A stretch of DNA of 50,748 bases from an uncultured Clostridia bacterium (GCA_948735595.1 CAPXSA010000013.1:1-50748); one strand, 5' to 3'. Positions 24,392-32,956 are shown, counted from the stretch's first letter. Notes: generated from the letters alone by a model not told the origin. Translations and numbers: made by a program.

Positions 24392-25438
24392 GTGGAAAAA
24401 ACAATATCTCCAGAAGAAAGAATAAGACGAGCAGAGGAAATTTATTATAGAAGAAGAGAGAATAATCACTCTGTCAGAATGTCTAGTAGTCAAGTAAAAG
24501 AAGGAAATGAAAGCAGAAAAATTTCACTTTATAAAAAAATGGCAATACAAGTTTTAACTTGTATTTTGATTTATTTAGTTTTTTCACTCATCAAAGAAGC
24601 AAACTATATTTTTTCAGCAGATGTGATGAATAAAACAAAAGAGTTTTTAAGTACAGACATTAATTTTGAAGTAATAGCAGGCAAAGTAGGACAGTTTTTC
24701 CAAGATAATCAGGACAAACTAGATTTTTTGGGTAGTTGGTTAAAAGAAGATGGTAACCAAGAGGAAAATCAAAAAGAACAAAATGTAGAGAATGCACAAG
24801 ATAGTAACAACCAAGAACAAAATACAGAAGGAGAAAATAAACAACAGGAGAACAAACAAGAAGGAAATACTGAAAAAGAAAATAAGACAGAGAATAAAGA
24901 AACTGAAAATAAGGTGACTAATGAAGCAAAAGGAAATACTACCAATCAAACTGGAATAGGTGGAGCGTCTAATAATGAAGCAACAGTAACGACATCTTCT
25001 AGTGGAAGTAGTAGTAAAACACAAATGCAAAAAGATGCAGAATATATTAAAGCTAATTTTAAATTAGGTCTTCCCTTGAAAGGACCAGTTACTTCACGCT
25101 ATGGAAAAAGAGAGGCAACAGAAATTGTGTCAGAAAATCATTATGGCATTGATTTAGGTGTTAATGTTGGTACAGAAGTATTTGCTGCAATGGAGGGAAA
25201 AGTAAGCTTAGTGTCCAATGAGGGAGAGTATGGAACTCATGTCAAAATAGTCAATAAAGATGTTACTACTATTTATGCACATTGTAGTAAAATTGTAGTA
25301 AAAGAAGGAGCAACAATTAAGAAGGGACAAAAAATAGCACTTTCAGGAAATACTGGAAGAACAACAGGACCACATCTACATTTTGAAATACGAAGAAACA
25401 ATAGAACAGTTGATCCAGAACTAGTTTTGAAATTTTAA
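24392..25438 (+). CDS. SpoIVFA-like membrane protein with M23 (LytM) peptidase domain
   Basis: 348 residues from GTG. A basic N-terminus precedes one transmembrane helix (about residues 50-70), then a long Gln/Asn/Glu low-complexity linker (about 120-210) and a C-terminal M23 domain. The zinc motifs are complete: HYGID, YAHCSK and GPHLHFE. It directly precedes the SpoIVFB homologue, as spoIVFA does in Bacillus and clostridia, so a role in holding and inhibiting SpoIVFB at the forespore membrane is the best inference. SpoIIQ-like cell-wall function is the alternative. The intact zinc site is notable, since many such proteins have lost it. Confidence 0.75.
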   Translation: MEKTISPEERIRRAEEIYYRRRENNHSVRMSSSQVKEGNESRKISLYKKMAIQVLTCILIYLVFSLIKEANYIFSADVMNKTKEFLSTDINFEVIAGKVGQFFQDNQDKLDFLGSWLKEDGNQEENQKEQNVENAQDSNNQEQNTEGENKQQENKQEGNTEKENKTENKETENKVTNEAKGNTTNQTGIGGASNNEATVTTSSSGSSSKTQMQKDAEYIKANFKLGLPLKGPVTSRYGKREATEIVSENHYGIDLGVNVGTEVFAAMEGKVSLVSNEGEYGTHVKIVNKDVTTIYAHCSKIVVKEGATIKKGQKIALSGNTGRTTGPHLHFEIRRNNRTVDPELVLKF

Positions 25439-25455
25439 GTGGAAGAGGAAATAAT

Positions 25456-26109
25456 ATGAGTATTAAAATAGATTTGAGAATTTTCTTGTTTGGAATTCTT
25501 TTTTTCTTAACCAAACAAATTGAAATCTATGCGACCATTATGTTTTTTGCATTTCTACATGAAATAGGACATTTGTGTGCTGGGCTGTTATTAGGTTTTA
25601 AGCCTAAGAACATGAAAATGACACCCTTTGGTTTTCAGATTACGTTCAAGACCTGTATAGAAGATTATAACCAAAAAAAGAGGAAAGGAAATGAATTATG
25701 TGTGAAGAAAATAGTGATTTATCTAGCAGGCCCAATGATAAACCTTTTTCTCGTTTTAATTTGTTTATTGTGGAAAACTAAGCTCATAATTCCAAAAGAA
25801 ACTATTATTTATAGTAATCTATTATTAGCAATTTTCAATTTACTTCCTATTTATCCATTAGATGGGGGAAGAATTTTAAAAGAAGTAGTACATATTTTTA
25901 ACGGAAGAAAAGTAGCGTATCAAAAGAGCAATTTCATTTCTTTTGTTACAGTAGTTATTTTAACTATATTAACTAGTATCTTAATTTTATATATTCATAA
26001 TATTGCATTTTTAATTATTTTGGCATATTTGTGGTACTTAGTAATCAAGAACCAGAAAGAATACGAATTGTATGAGAAGACAATAGAGTTGGCAACACGA
26101 TATAGATAG
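25456..26109 (+). CDS. spoIVFB: SpoIVFB-like site-2 protease (M50)
   Basis: 217 residues, a polytopic intramembrane metalloprotease. HEIGH (His35) in FLHEIGHLCAGLL and YPLDGGRIL (Asp136) are the two metal-binding motifs of the S2P family. Short length and no PDZ domain match SpoIVFB, which cleaves pro-sigma-K in the mother cell. The position right after the M23 protein supports this. A strong promoter for RNase J begins 15 bases after its stop. Confidence 0.85.
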   Translation: MSIKIDLRIFLFGILFFLTKQIEIYATIMFFAFLHEIGHLCAGLLLGFKPKNMKMTPFGFQITFKTCIEDYNQKKRKGNELCVKKIVIYLAGPMINLFLVLICLLWKTKLIIPKETIIYSNLLLAIFNLLPIYPLDGGRILKEVVHIFNGRKVAYQKSNFISFVTVVILTILTSILILYIHNIAFLIILAYLWYLVIKNQKEYELYEKTIELATRYR

Positions 26110-26124
26110 AAAAAAGTGCTTCAT

Positions 26125-26153
26125 TTGACAAAAAAAGGAAAACATAGTATAAT
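26125..26153 (+). promoter_or_regulatory. Near-perfect sigma-A promoter for RNase J
   Basis: TTGACA (26125-26130), a 17-base spacer and TATAAT (26148-26153): full consensus in both boxes. Confidence 0.85.
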
Positions 26154-26159
26154 AGGAAA

Positions 26160-26369
26160 CATCGGAATATGTTTTAAAGTACGGAAGAATTAAAACAAGC
26201 ATATTCATTTTGTGTATAAAAAATGAAAATTACTCCATAATTTCAAAGAGAGAAGAGAAATGTTGGGGAGTAAGAAAAGTGTTTAAATTTTAAGACGAGG
26301 CGAATTCTATTCGCTTTTCTTCGACGTTAAAATGTACGGAATTTAATATAAAGGAGAGAAAAAACTTAG
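26160..26369 (+). promoter_or_regulatory. Long leader of RNase J with stem-loop
   Basis: A leader of about 210 bases precedes the rnj start. A stem-loop near 26290-26340 has the core AGGCGAAT/ATTCGCTT and flanking complementary TTTTAA/TTAAAA. RNase J enzymes often regulate their own mRNAs by 5' processing, so this may be a self-cleavage or protection element. AAAGGAG is 14 bases before the ATG. Confidence 0.4.
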
Positions 26370-28424
26370 ATGACAAATGAAGTAAAAACAAATGAGACAC
26401 AAGAAAGCGGGTTGCCAAGAAAACAAAACCGTAGAACAAATGAGAGAACTGCAAGAAGTAGTTCAGAAAGAAGAGAAAGTAAAACTTCTAATTATAGAAC
26501 AAGAAGGACGACAAATACTAGAGAACAAGCACCAAGAGAGAAAAGAGTGAAAGAAGAAAACGGAAAGACAGTAGAGAAAGTGATAGAAGAAATAAAGGAG
26601 GCAAGGAGAGTACCTAGAAATGCAGGGGCAGAAACTAGAGGTGCTAGAACAGAAAGCAGAACGCCAAGAGAAACTCGTAGTTCTGATAGAACCACAGATA
26701 GGACAACAAGAACTAGGACAAGAAATACAAAGACAAATCATCAAGATATGATGAAATTCAACTTTAAGAAATCAAACTTAAAGATTATTCCACTAGGCGG
26801 ATTGGAAGAAATTGGGAAAAATATTACTGTTTTTGAATATGAAGATGAGATTATTTTAGTTGATTGTGGATTAGAGTTTCCAGGTGATGATATGCTAGGA
26901 GTAGACTTAGTTATTCCAGATATCACATACTTAATCAAAAATCAAGAAAAGATTAAAGGATTAGTAATTACGCATGGACACGAAGATCACATTGGTTCTA
27001 TACCATATATTTTAAAACAAATTAATATACCAATTTATGCAACAAAATTAACTTGTGCTTTAATTAATAACAAATTAGAGGAACACCATCTACAAAGAAG
27101 CACAAAAATGCATATCGTAGAACAAGGACAAACTATTAACTTTGGCAAAATGCAAGTAGAATTTATAAGAAGTAACCATAGTATCCCAGATGCAGTTATG
27201 CTTGCCATTAACACTCCAGTAGGAATAGTGTTACACACAGGAGATTTTAAAATTGATTATACTCCAATTGATGATAAGGTAGTTGATTTAGGAAGAATTG
27301 CAGAACTAGGAAATAAAGGAATTTTAGCATTATTGTCTGATAGTACGAATAGTGAAAGAAAAGGTTTTACTATGTCAGAGAGCAGTGTTGGTGAAGTGTT
27401 TGACAGACTATTTCTAAACAATTCAAAGAGAATAGTCGTAGCAACATTTGCTTCAAATGTACACCGTGTGCAACAAATAGTCAATTCTGCTATTAAGTAT
27501 GGTAGAAAAATTGCAGTATGTGGTAGAAGTATGCAAAATATGATAGAAGCAGCAAGAGAACTAGGATATATCAAAGAAGCGGATACGGTATTTATTGATA
27601 TTGACAATATTAAGAACTATCGCGATGACCAATTAGTTATCATTACAACAGGAAGCCAAGGGGAAGCAATGTCAGCTTTAACGAGAATGGCAAATGGAGA
27701 GCATAAGAAAGTGACGATTACACCTAATGATATGGTTATTATCTCTGCAACTCCAATCCCGGGAAATGAAAAATTAGTATCGAAAGTTATTGACGACCTA
27801 ATGAAAATTGGTGCAGAGGTAATTTATAGTTCACTAGAAGACGTCCATGTATCAGGCCATGCTTGCCAAGAAGAGCAAAAATTAATTTTGACTTTAGCAA
27901 AACCAAAATACTTTATTCCAGTTCATGGTGAATATAGACAATTAATTGCACATGCAGAAACTGCTAAAAAATTAGGAATTGAAGGAAAAAACATTTTCTT
28001 AATGAATAATGGTAGAACTTTAGAGTTAAATGAAAATGAGGGCAAACTAACCACTTCTGTTCCAAATGGCAAGGTGTTAGTAGATGGATTAGGTGTAGGA
28101 GATGTTGGAAATATTGTATTACGCGATAGACAACATTTATCACAAGATGGTTTGATTATTATTGTTGTTGGCATGGATTCTAATACAGGAGAAATTGTTT
28201 CGGGTCCAGATGTAGTTTCAAGAGGATTTGTGTATGTAAGAGAATCCGAAAACTTAATGGACGATTTGAAACGTGTTATTCGTGATGAAGTACGTAAATT
28301 AGAAGAAAACCATGTAAGTGATTGGTCAACGATTAAATCTACTTTAAAAGATGATTTAAGAGACTATATTTTTGAAAAAACAAAGAGAAACCCTATGATT
28401 CTGCCGATCATAATGGATGTATAA
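26370..28424 (+). CDS. rnj: Ribonuclease J
   Basis: 684 residues. The first 128 residues form an Arg/Thr/Ser/Glu-rich disordered extension like those of actinobacterial RNase J and absent from B. subtilis RNase J1. The metallo-beta-lactamase domain then starts at KIIPLGGLEEIGKN, with HGHEDHIG (His202) and LHTGDFK. The beta-CASP domain (GRSMQNM, TGSQGEAMSALTRMANGEH) and VHVSGHACQEEQ/FIPVHGEYRQL complete the active site, followed by a C-terminal domain. It is a 5'-3' exonuclease/endonuclease of mRNA decay and rRNA maturation. The Arg-rich extension probably binds RNA. Confidence 0.95.
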   Translation: MTNEVKTNETQESGLPRKQNRRTNERTARSSSERRESKTSNYRTRRTTNTREQAPREKRVKEENGKTVEKVIEEIKEARRVPRNAGAETRGARTESRTPRETRSSDRTTDRTTRTRTRNTKTNHQDMMKFNFKKSNLKIIPLGGLEEIGKNITVFEYEDEIILVDCGLEFPGDDMLGVDLVIPDITYLIKNQEKIKGLVITHGHEDHIGSIPYILKQINIPIYATKLTCALINNKLEEHHLQRSTKMHIVEQGQTINFGKMQVEFIRSNHSIPDAVMLAINTPVGIVLHTGDFKIDYTPIDDKVVDLGRIAELGNKGILALLSDSTNSERKGFTMSESSVGEVFDRLFLNNSKRIVVATFASNVHRVQQIVNSAIKYGRKIAVCGRSMQNMIEAARELGYIKEADTVFIDIDNIKNYRDDQLVIITTGSQGEAMSALTRMANGEHKKVTITPNDMVIISATPIPGNEKLVSKVIDDLMKIGAEVIYSSLEDVHVSGHACQEEQKLILTLAKPKYFIPVHGEYRQLIAHAETAKKLGIEGKNIFLMNNGRTLELNENEGKLTTSVPNGKVLVDGLGVGDVGNIVLRDRQHLSQDGLIIIVVGMDSNTGEIVSGPDVVSRGFVYVRESENLMDDLKRVIRDEVRKLEENHVSDWSTIKSTLKDDLRDYIFEKTKRNPMILPIIMDV

Positions 28425-28447
28425 TAAGTAAGAAAGAGAAATAAAGT

Positions 28448-29048
28448 ATGAGAGATTTATATGAGCCTAGAAATTCAAAATATTCCTATGAAAATAGTGA
28501 TGTATTAATAAACTACTTAGATATTCATAATACAAAAGATTTACTTTATTATGAAGCTAAAATAACAGCAGCAAAATCTTTAGGATTAAGACAAAGAGGA
28601 ATTACAGGAAATTTTGATAAGGCACACTATCTCTCTATACATCAATATTTATTTGAAGATATCTATCCGTTTGCAGGAAAGCTAAGAGAAGAGAACATCA
28701 GTAAAGGAGAATTTCGCTTTGCTCAGTGGGAGTATGTAGAACAGGAATTAGGTAGATTATTAGAACAGTTAAAACAAGAAAACTTTTTGGAAGGGTTAGA
28801 AAAAGAAAAATTAGCAAAAAGACTAGCCTACTATTTATCTGAAATGAATGTATTGCACCCATTCCGCGAAGGAAATCGGGAGAACCAACAGAGAATTCAT
28901 TAGACAATTGGCTTTAAAAAATGGATATATTTTAAATTTAAAAAGAGTAAATCCAAAAGAGACATTAGAAGCTAGTATAGAATCTATTGTAGATACTAGC
29001 AAGTTAGAAAAAGTCATAGAAGAGTGTTTGGAAAAAATAGATAAATAA
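28448..29048 (+). CDS. Fic family AMPylase-like protein; +1 frameshift at CGG 28877
   Basis: The frame from 28448 runs to NVLHPFREGN, then meets CGG (28877-28879) and would end at 28903. Skipping the C gives AAT, GGG AGA ACC, completing HPFREGNGRTNREFIRQLA, the canonical Fic catalytic motif (His137). The frame then continues to 29048 for 199 residues, normal for a compact Fic protein. Earlier GLRQRGITGNFDKAHYLSIH and DIYPFAGKLREENISKG are the usual flap and N-terminal Fic regions. It should transfer AMP, or another nucleotide, to a protein hydroxyl. I see no obvious (S/T)xxxE(G/N) inhibitory helix, nor an adjacent antitoxin. The frameshift lies within the active-site loop, so unshifted product would be dead. 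Confidence 0.88.
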
Positions 29049-29065
29049 GGAAATTAAGTGATAGT

Positions 29066-29175
29066 AAAAACATTATAATAACAACATTTGACCTTGCTGG
29101 TCGCAGGCTACGCTGCGACAGGCGTTCGCAAGCTCACCTTGCGCGGTCTGCATTTTTGTTATTATAATGTTTTTT
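29066..29175. repeat. 110-base element bounded by 19-base inverted repeats
   Basis: AAAAACATTATAATAACAA (29066-29084) is the exact complement of 29157-29175. The 72 bases between are GC-rich, unlike the region, and hold inner hairpins such as TCGCAG/CTGCGA around 29100-29118. It lies between fic and mraZ. It looks like a miniature palindromic or MITE-like element, or a large transcription-end structure, since T-rich DNA follows the right arm. It encodes nothing. Confidence 0.65.
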
Positions 29176-29215
29176 CATTTTTTTCTTTTAATTTGTAACT
29201 TTTTTCAAAAAAGGC

Positions 29216-29244
29216 TTGATATTTCTAATAACTTGTATTAAAAT
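29216..29244 (+). promoter_or_regulatory. Promoter of the mraZ/division cluster
   Basis: TTGATA (29216-29221), a 17-base spacer and TAAAAT (29239-29244), immediately followed by the MraZ-type repeats. Confidence 0.65.
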
Positions 29245-29251
29245 TTAGATG

Positions 29252-29277
29252 AAGTGGAGCAAAGTGGTGAAAAGTGG
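29252..29277 (+). promoter_or_regulatory. MraZ operator (three AAGTGG repeats, 10-base period)
   Basis: AAGTGG occurs at 29252-29257, 29262-29267 and 29272-29277, exactly one per helical turn. They lie at the presumed transcription start, between the -10 box and the mraZ start. AAAGTG-type direct repeats are the known binding sites of MraZ, so autoregulation of the cluster is expected. Confidence 0.8.
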
Positions 29278-29304
29278 AACGAAATGTTAGCGAGGTGAGT
29301 AAAA

Positions 29305-29736
29305 GTGTTAATAGGTGAATATGAACATTCTCTAGATATAAAAGGCAGACTTATTTTACCTGCCAAAATTAGAGAAGATATGGGAGAAAAATTCATCGTA
29401 ACCAAAGGCTTAGACGGATGTTTATTCGGCTTTTCACAAACAGAATGGGCTAATTTTGAAGAAAAATTAAAAACACTACCACTTACTAACAAAAATGCAA
29501 GAGACTTCGTAAGATTTTTCTTGTCAGGTGCTATAGAATGTGAAATTGACAAACAAGGAAGATTTTTAATAGCAGGAAACTTACGTGAATATGCAAAATT
29601 AGAAAAAGACACTGTCATTATTGGTGTAGGAACTAGAATCGAAATTTGGGATAAAGAAAAATGGAAATCTTACAACAGTGATGAAAATATTTCAGCAGAT
29701 GAAATTGCTGAGAATATGACAATGCTTGGTATATAA
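29305..29736 (+). CDS. mraZ: Transcriptional regulator MraZ
   Basis: 143 residues from GTG with GAGGTGAG upstream. Two SpoVT/AbrB-like halves are visible: GEYEHSLDIKGRLILPAKIRE with FIVTKGLDGCLFGF, and ECEIDKQGRFLIAGNLREYA with VIIGVGTRIEIWDKEKW. MraZ forms ring oligomers and represses the division/wall cluster from direct repeats, which are present just upstream. It heads the usual order mraZ-rsmH-ftsL. Confidence 0.95.
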   Translation: MLIGEYEHSLDIKGRLILPAKIREDMGEKFIVTKGLDGCLFGFSQTEWANFEEKLKTLPLTNKNARDFVRFFLSGAIECEIDKQGRFLIAGNLREYAKLEKDTVIIGVGTRIEIWDKEKWKSYNSDENISADEIAENMTMLGI

Positions 29737-30034
29737 CTTGCAAAAGTTTATATAAAAACACAAAAGACTTTTAAGATACAAAAGATAAGAATTTGAAGTT
29801 TACAAAAGAGGGAAATCACAAAAGACAAAGTAAATAAGTTTTACGAAAGATAGAACTTTCTAAAGAAAAATAATTTATTTACGAAAGAAAGAAAAAAGAA
29901 ATAATGGAACAAAAGAACATAAAAATCACAAAGGACGAGAATTAAAAAATGAGCATAACAGTTGGTATTAGTATACCAACTGATTGTGCTATCCAAGAAA
30001 CATTCTCATATTACAAAAAAGAAGGAACAAATAA
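29737..30034 (+). other. A-rich spacer between mraZ and rsmH with a hairpin
   Basis: 298 bases of A-rich DNA with repeated ACAAAAGA words and no gene. At 29959-29982 a 10-base perfect stem (CAGTTGGTAT/ATACCAACTG) has a four-base loop but no T-run. The gap is unusual because mraZ and rsmH are normally nearly adjacent. Confidence 0.55.
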
Positions 30035-30964
30035 ATGGAATTTAAACACGAACCAGTAATGTTACAAGAATGTATAGAAGGATTAAACATTCGTCCTGAC
30101 GGGATTTATGTAGATGGTACCTTAGGTGGTGCAGGGCATAGTTTAGAAATTGTAAAAAAATTATCTGCAAAAGGAAGACTCATTGGAATTGACAGAGATG
30201 AAGAAGCGTTAGTTGCAGCAAAAGAAAGGCTAACTGAGTACCAAAATGTTACTTATGTTCATGGAAATCATGACGAAATGCAAAGTATATTAACAGAATT
30301 ACAAATAGAAAAAGTAGATGGTATTTTATTAGACTTAGGTGTTTCTTCTTATCAACTAGACGAAAGAAGCAGAGGTTTTAGCTATATGGGAGATAACCCA
30401 TTGGATATGAGAATGGATACTTCCATAGGAATAACAGCTAAAGAAGTAGTAAATCAATATTCGGAAGAAAGACTATCTAACATTCTTTGGAAATATGGAG
30501 AAGAAAAATTTAGCAGACAAATAGCAAAAAGTATTTGCAAAATGCGTGCAAAAAAGGAAATTGAAACTACTAAAGAATTAGTAGAAATTATAGAAAACAC
30601 GATTCCTAAATCAAATCAAAAAGACGGGCACCCAGCCAAAAGAACATTTCAAGCAATTCGAATTGAAGTAAATAATGAAATCGAACCATTATATCAAACC
30701 ATTATTCAAAGTGTGCATTGTTTAAAAGAAAATGGAAGACTAGTAGTGATTACATTTCATTCATTAGAAGATAGAGCAGTCAAAGAAGCAATGATAGAAT
30801 TACAAGGAAAATGTACTTGCCCAAAAGATTTACCATATTGCATTTGTGGCTGTCAAAGTTTAGGCAAGGTTATTAACAAAAAGCCAATTGTAGCGTCAAG
30901 AGAAGAATTGGAAAGAAATACAAGGTCTAAAAGTGCAAAAGTAAGGATATTTGAGAGAAAATAG
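30035..30964 (+). CDS. rsmH: 16S rRNA (cytosine-1402-N4)-methyltransferase RsmH
   Basis: 309 residues. HEPVMLQECIEGLNIRPDG, YVDGTLGGAGHSLEI (SAM-binding), DGILLDLGVSSYQLDERSRGFSY, LDMRMD and the C-terminal VITFHSLEDRAVKEA plus CTCPKDLPYCICG identify RsmH (MraW). It methylates C1402 in the ribosomal decoding centre. Next to mraZ and ftsL, as in most bacteria. Confidence 0.97.
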   Translation: MEFKHEPVMLQECIEGLNIRPDGIYVDGTLGGAGHSLEIVKKLSAKGRLIGIDRDEEALVAAKERLTEYQNVTYVHGNHDEMQSILTELQIEKVDGILLDLGVSSYQLDERSRGFSYMGDNPLDMRMDTSIGITAKEVVNQYSEERLSNILWKYGEEKFSRQIAKSICKMRAKKEIETTKELVEIIENTIPKSNQKDGHPAKRTFQAIRIEVNNEIEPLYQTIIQSVHCLKENGRLVVITFHSLEDRAVKEAMIELQGKCTCPKDLPYCICGCQSLGKVINKKPIVASREELERNTRSKSAKVRIFERK

Positions 30965-30998
30965 AAATAAAGAAGCAAAAGAGAAGGAGGTGAAACTT

Positions 30999-31523
30999 AT
31001 GGCATATGCAACGAGAAGGGCAGGATATCAATATGAAACAAGCCCAAGAAAATTAAAACCTGAATATGAGCTGCAAAAAAATCCATATAGTAAAAAGAAG
31101 AGTTCTACATTAAAGCAAAAAGAAAAAGAACAAAAACCAAAAGAAAAAAGACAATTAAAGCCAAAGGTAAAAGTAGTGTTATATGTATTGATGGGGTTTG
31201 GAATTTTATTTGCCATAAGTTATCGCAACTCTCTTATCACAGCAAGCTTTAACAAGAAAGAAGATATGAAAAAAGAGTTGAGTGTGATACAAAAGGAAAA
31301 TGCACAATTAAAAATTAGTATTCAAAACAGTTTAAATCTAGCTAATGTAGAAAAATCAGCAACAGCAATGCTAGGAATGAAAAAGCTAGATGATTCACAA
31401 AAAGTATATGTGAACCTTCCTAAAAAAGATTATGTTGAACCAGCAAGTGAGCAAGTTATGGTAACAGAGGAAAAAGGTTGGTTTCAAAAGATGATAGAAG
31501 GAGTTACAAGTTTATTTAAGTAA
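30999..31523 (+). CDS. ftsL: FtsL-like cell division protein
   Basis: 174 residues from the ATG at 30999, preceded by an excellent AAGGAGGTGA. It has a basic Lys/Pro-rich cytoplasmic part, one transmembrane helix (VVLYVLMGFGILFAISY), then a coiled coil (SVIQKENAQLKISIQNSLNLANVEKSATAMLGM) ending in a short tail. This topology and its position after rsmH identify the bitopic divisome protein FtsL/DivIC type despite weak sequence conservation. A terminator closes the operon here, so the penicillin-binding protein and mra/mur genes are elsewhere. Confidence 0.8.
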   Translation: MAYATRRAGYQYETSPRKLKPEYELQKNPYSKKKSSTLKQKEKEQKPKEKRQLKPKVKVVLYVLMGFGILFAISYRNSLITASFNKKEDMKKELSVIQKENAQLKISIQNSLNLANVEKSATAMLGMKKLDDSQKVYVNLPKKDYVEPASEQVMVTEEKGWFQKMIEGVTSLFK

Positions 31524-31559
31524 AACTACTGCTAATAAAGAAATAGGCAGTAGTTTTTT
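31522..31559 (+). terminator. Terminator after ftsL
   Basis: AAAACTACTGC (31522-31532) pairs with GCAGTAGTTTT starting at 31547, followed by Ts. Confidence 0.88.
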
Positions 31560-31577
31560 ACAATGCATGAAAATCAA

Positions 31578-31606
31578 TTGACTTGCATATAGAATTGTAA
31601 TAGAAT
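31578..31606 (+). promoter_or_regulatory. Promoter for the O-acetylation pair
   Basis: TTGACT (31578-31583), a 17-base spacer and TAGAAT (31601-31606), about 34 bases before the DHHW gene start. Confidence 0.6.
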
Positions 31607-31639
31607 CAAGTAGAAATGAAAGAAAAAAGAGGGAAAATA

Positions 31640-32935
31640 ATGGGGAGACATTCACAAACAAAAGCACAAAAAAAGAAGAGTATTTTGATTAATCTTGTTT
31701 TTTTATTAGCTAGTTTTATTGTCATATTTGGTTTTACAATTGCTATCTGGATAAGAGGACAACAAGAGGAATCTATTATAGAAAATAGACCACTAGCAAA
31801 GTTTCCAAAGTTTAGTTTAAATGACTTTTTTCAAGGGAAATATCAAGAGGAGTTGGAAAAGAGTTTATCAGACCAAATGATTTTAGGACAAAGTATTAAA
31901 ACAGCTATGACAAGTGGAAAATCAGAATTAATAGGAGAATGGCAAAAAAGACTAGTAGCCAATATGGAAGAAGAACAACCAACAGAAGAGGAGACACAAA
32001 ATCAAACCACAGAGGGCAAAGTTGAAGAGAAACCAAAAGAAGTAAGAAAAATAAAATACATGCCAATTTCAGGTGGAAATGTATATCATTATGGAGATTC
32101 ACCTTACATGGTATTCAAATGTAGAAGTTTGAAAAATGCAAAAAGTAAAATTGATGAAATGGCACAGTCCTATCAAAAACATTTTAAAGATATTGATTCT
32201 TATTTCTATTTTGTCAATATTAGTAAATCTATAGATTTTAATAAAGTAGACGAAACAGAAAATGAGTTTTTAACTTATATTAAGCAAGCATTTTCAGATT
32301 TTCAATGTGACGGACTAAAAATAGATAGTTATGAACAATATATGGATTATTTTTATGAAACAGACCATCATTGGAATTACAAAGGTTCTTATCAAGGATA
32401 TAAAGATGTGATAAATTTGATGTTACCAGAAGAAAAGGTATTAGAACCAATTGAAACTAAAACTTTTAATACTTATTATTATGGTTCAAATGCAAGGACT
32501 ACAGCAGTATATACAAACAAAGAAAAGTTTACAGTATATGATTTTAAACTTCCAAAACACACAACTTATGTGAATGGAGTAGTGTCAGGCTATGGCAATA
32601 GAGATATGTACTACAATAATGGATATTCCACAGAAAAAGGTTATAACCATTATGCAGCTTTTTATGGAGGAGATTTTGCAGAAGTATCTTTTGATTTTAA
32701 ACAGCCAGAAAAAGAGAATTTATTAGTTATTGCACCATCATATTCTAATGCAATTAACAAATTAGTAGCAAGTCACTTTAATAAAACTTACTATATTGAT
32801 TTAAGACATTATCAAAATACTTATGGAAAAGCATTTAATCCAGAAGAGTTTTGTAGGAAAAACAAAATCGGTAAATTCTTATTCTTAATTAGCATTGACC
32901 ACTTAACAAATGGAAACTTTGAACTTGCAAATTAA
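31640..32935 (+). CDS. DHHW-family (AlgX/AlgJ-like) O-acetylation protein
   Basis: 431 residues from the ATG at 31640 (AGAGGG upstream). One N-terminal transmembrane helix (ILINLVFLLASFIVIFGFTI) leads to an extracytoplasmic SGNH-like domain: NRPLAKFPKFSLNDFFQGKY, then the DHHW signature in YETDHHWNYKG, and a C-terminal catalytic-type segment. An acidic low-complexity insert (EEEQPTEEETQNQTTEG) lies near residue 115. With the MBOAT partner 21 bases downstream it should acetylate a surface polysaccharide. Confidence 0.85.
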   Translation: MGRHSQTKAQKKKSILINLVFLLASFIVIFGFTIAIWIRGQQEESIIENRPLAKFPKFSLNDFFQGKYQEELEKSLSDQMILGQSIKTAMTSGKSELIGEWQKRLVANMEEEQPTEEETQNQTTEGKVEEKPKEVRKIKYMPISGGNVYHYGDSPYMVFKCRSLKNAKSKIDEMAQSYQKHFKDIDSYFYFVNISKSIDFNKVDETENEFLTYIKQAFSDFQCDGLKIDSYEQYMDYFYETDHHWNYKGSYQGYKDVINLMLPEEKVLEPIETKTFNTYYYGSNARTTAVYTNKEKFTVYDFKLPKHTTYVNGVVSGYGNRDMYYNNGYSTEKGYNHYAAFYGGDFAEVSFDFKQPEKENLLVIAPSYSNAINKLVASHFNKTYYIDLRHYQNTYGKAFNPEEFCRKNKIGKFLFLISIDHLTNGNFELAN

Positions 32936-32956
32936 CGAAAACAAAGGGGAACAAAT

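Noticed and set aside
29737..30034. A CRISPR-like array from the repeated ACAAAAGA words
   Set aside because: The words are short, irregularly spaced and of low complexity; there are no equal-length repeats and spacers.
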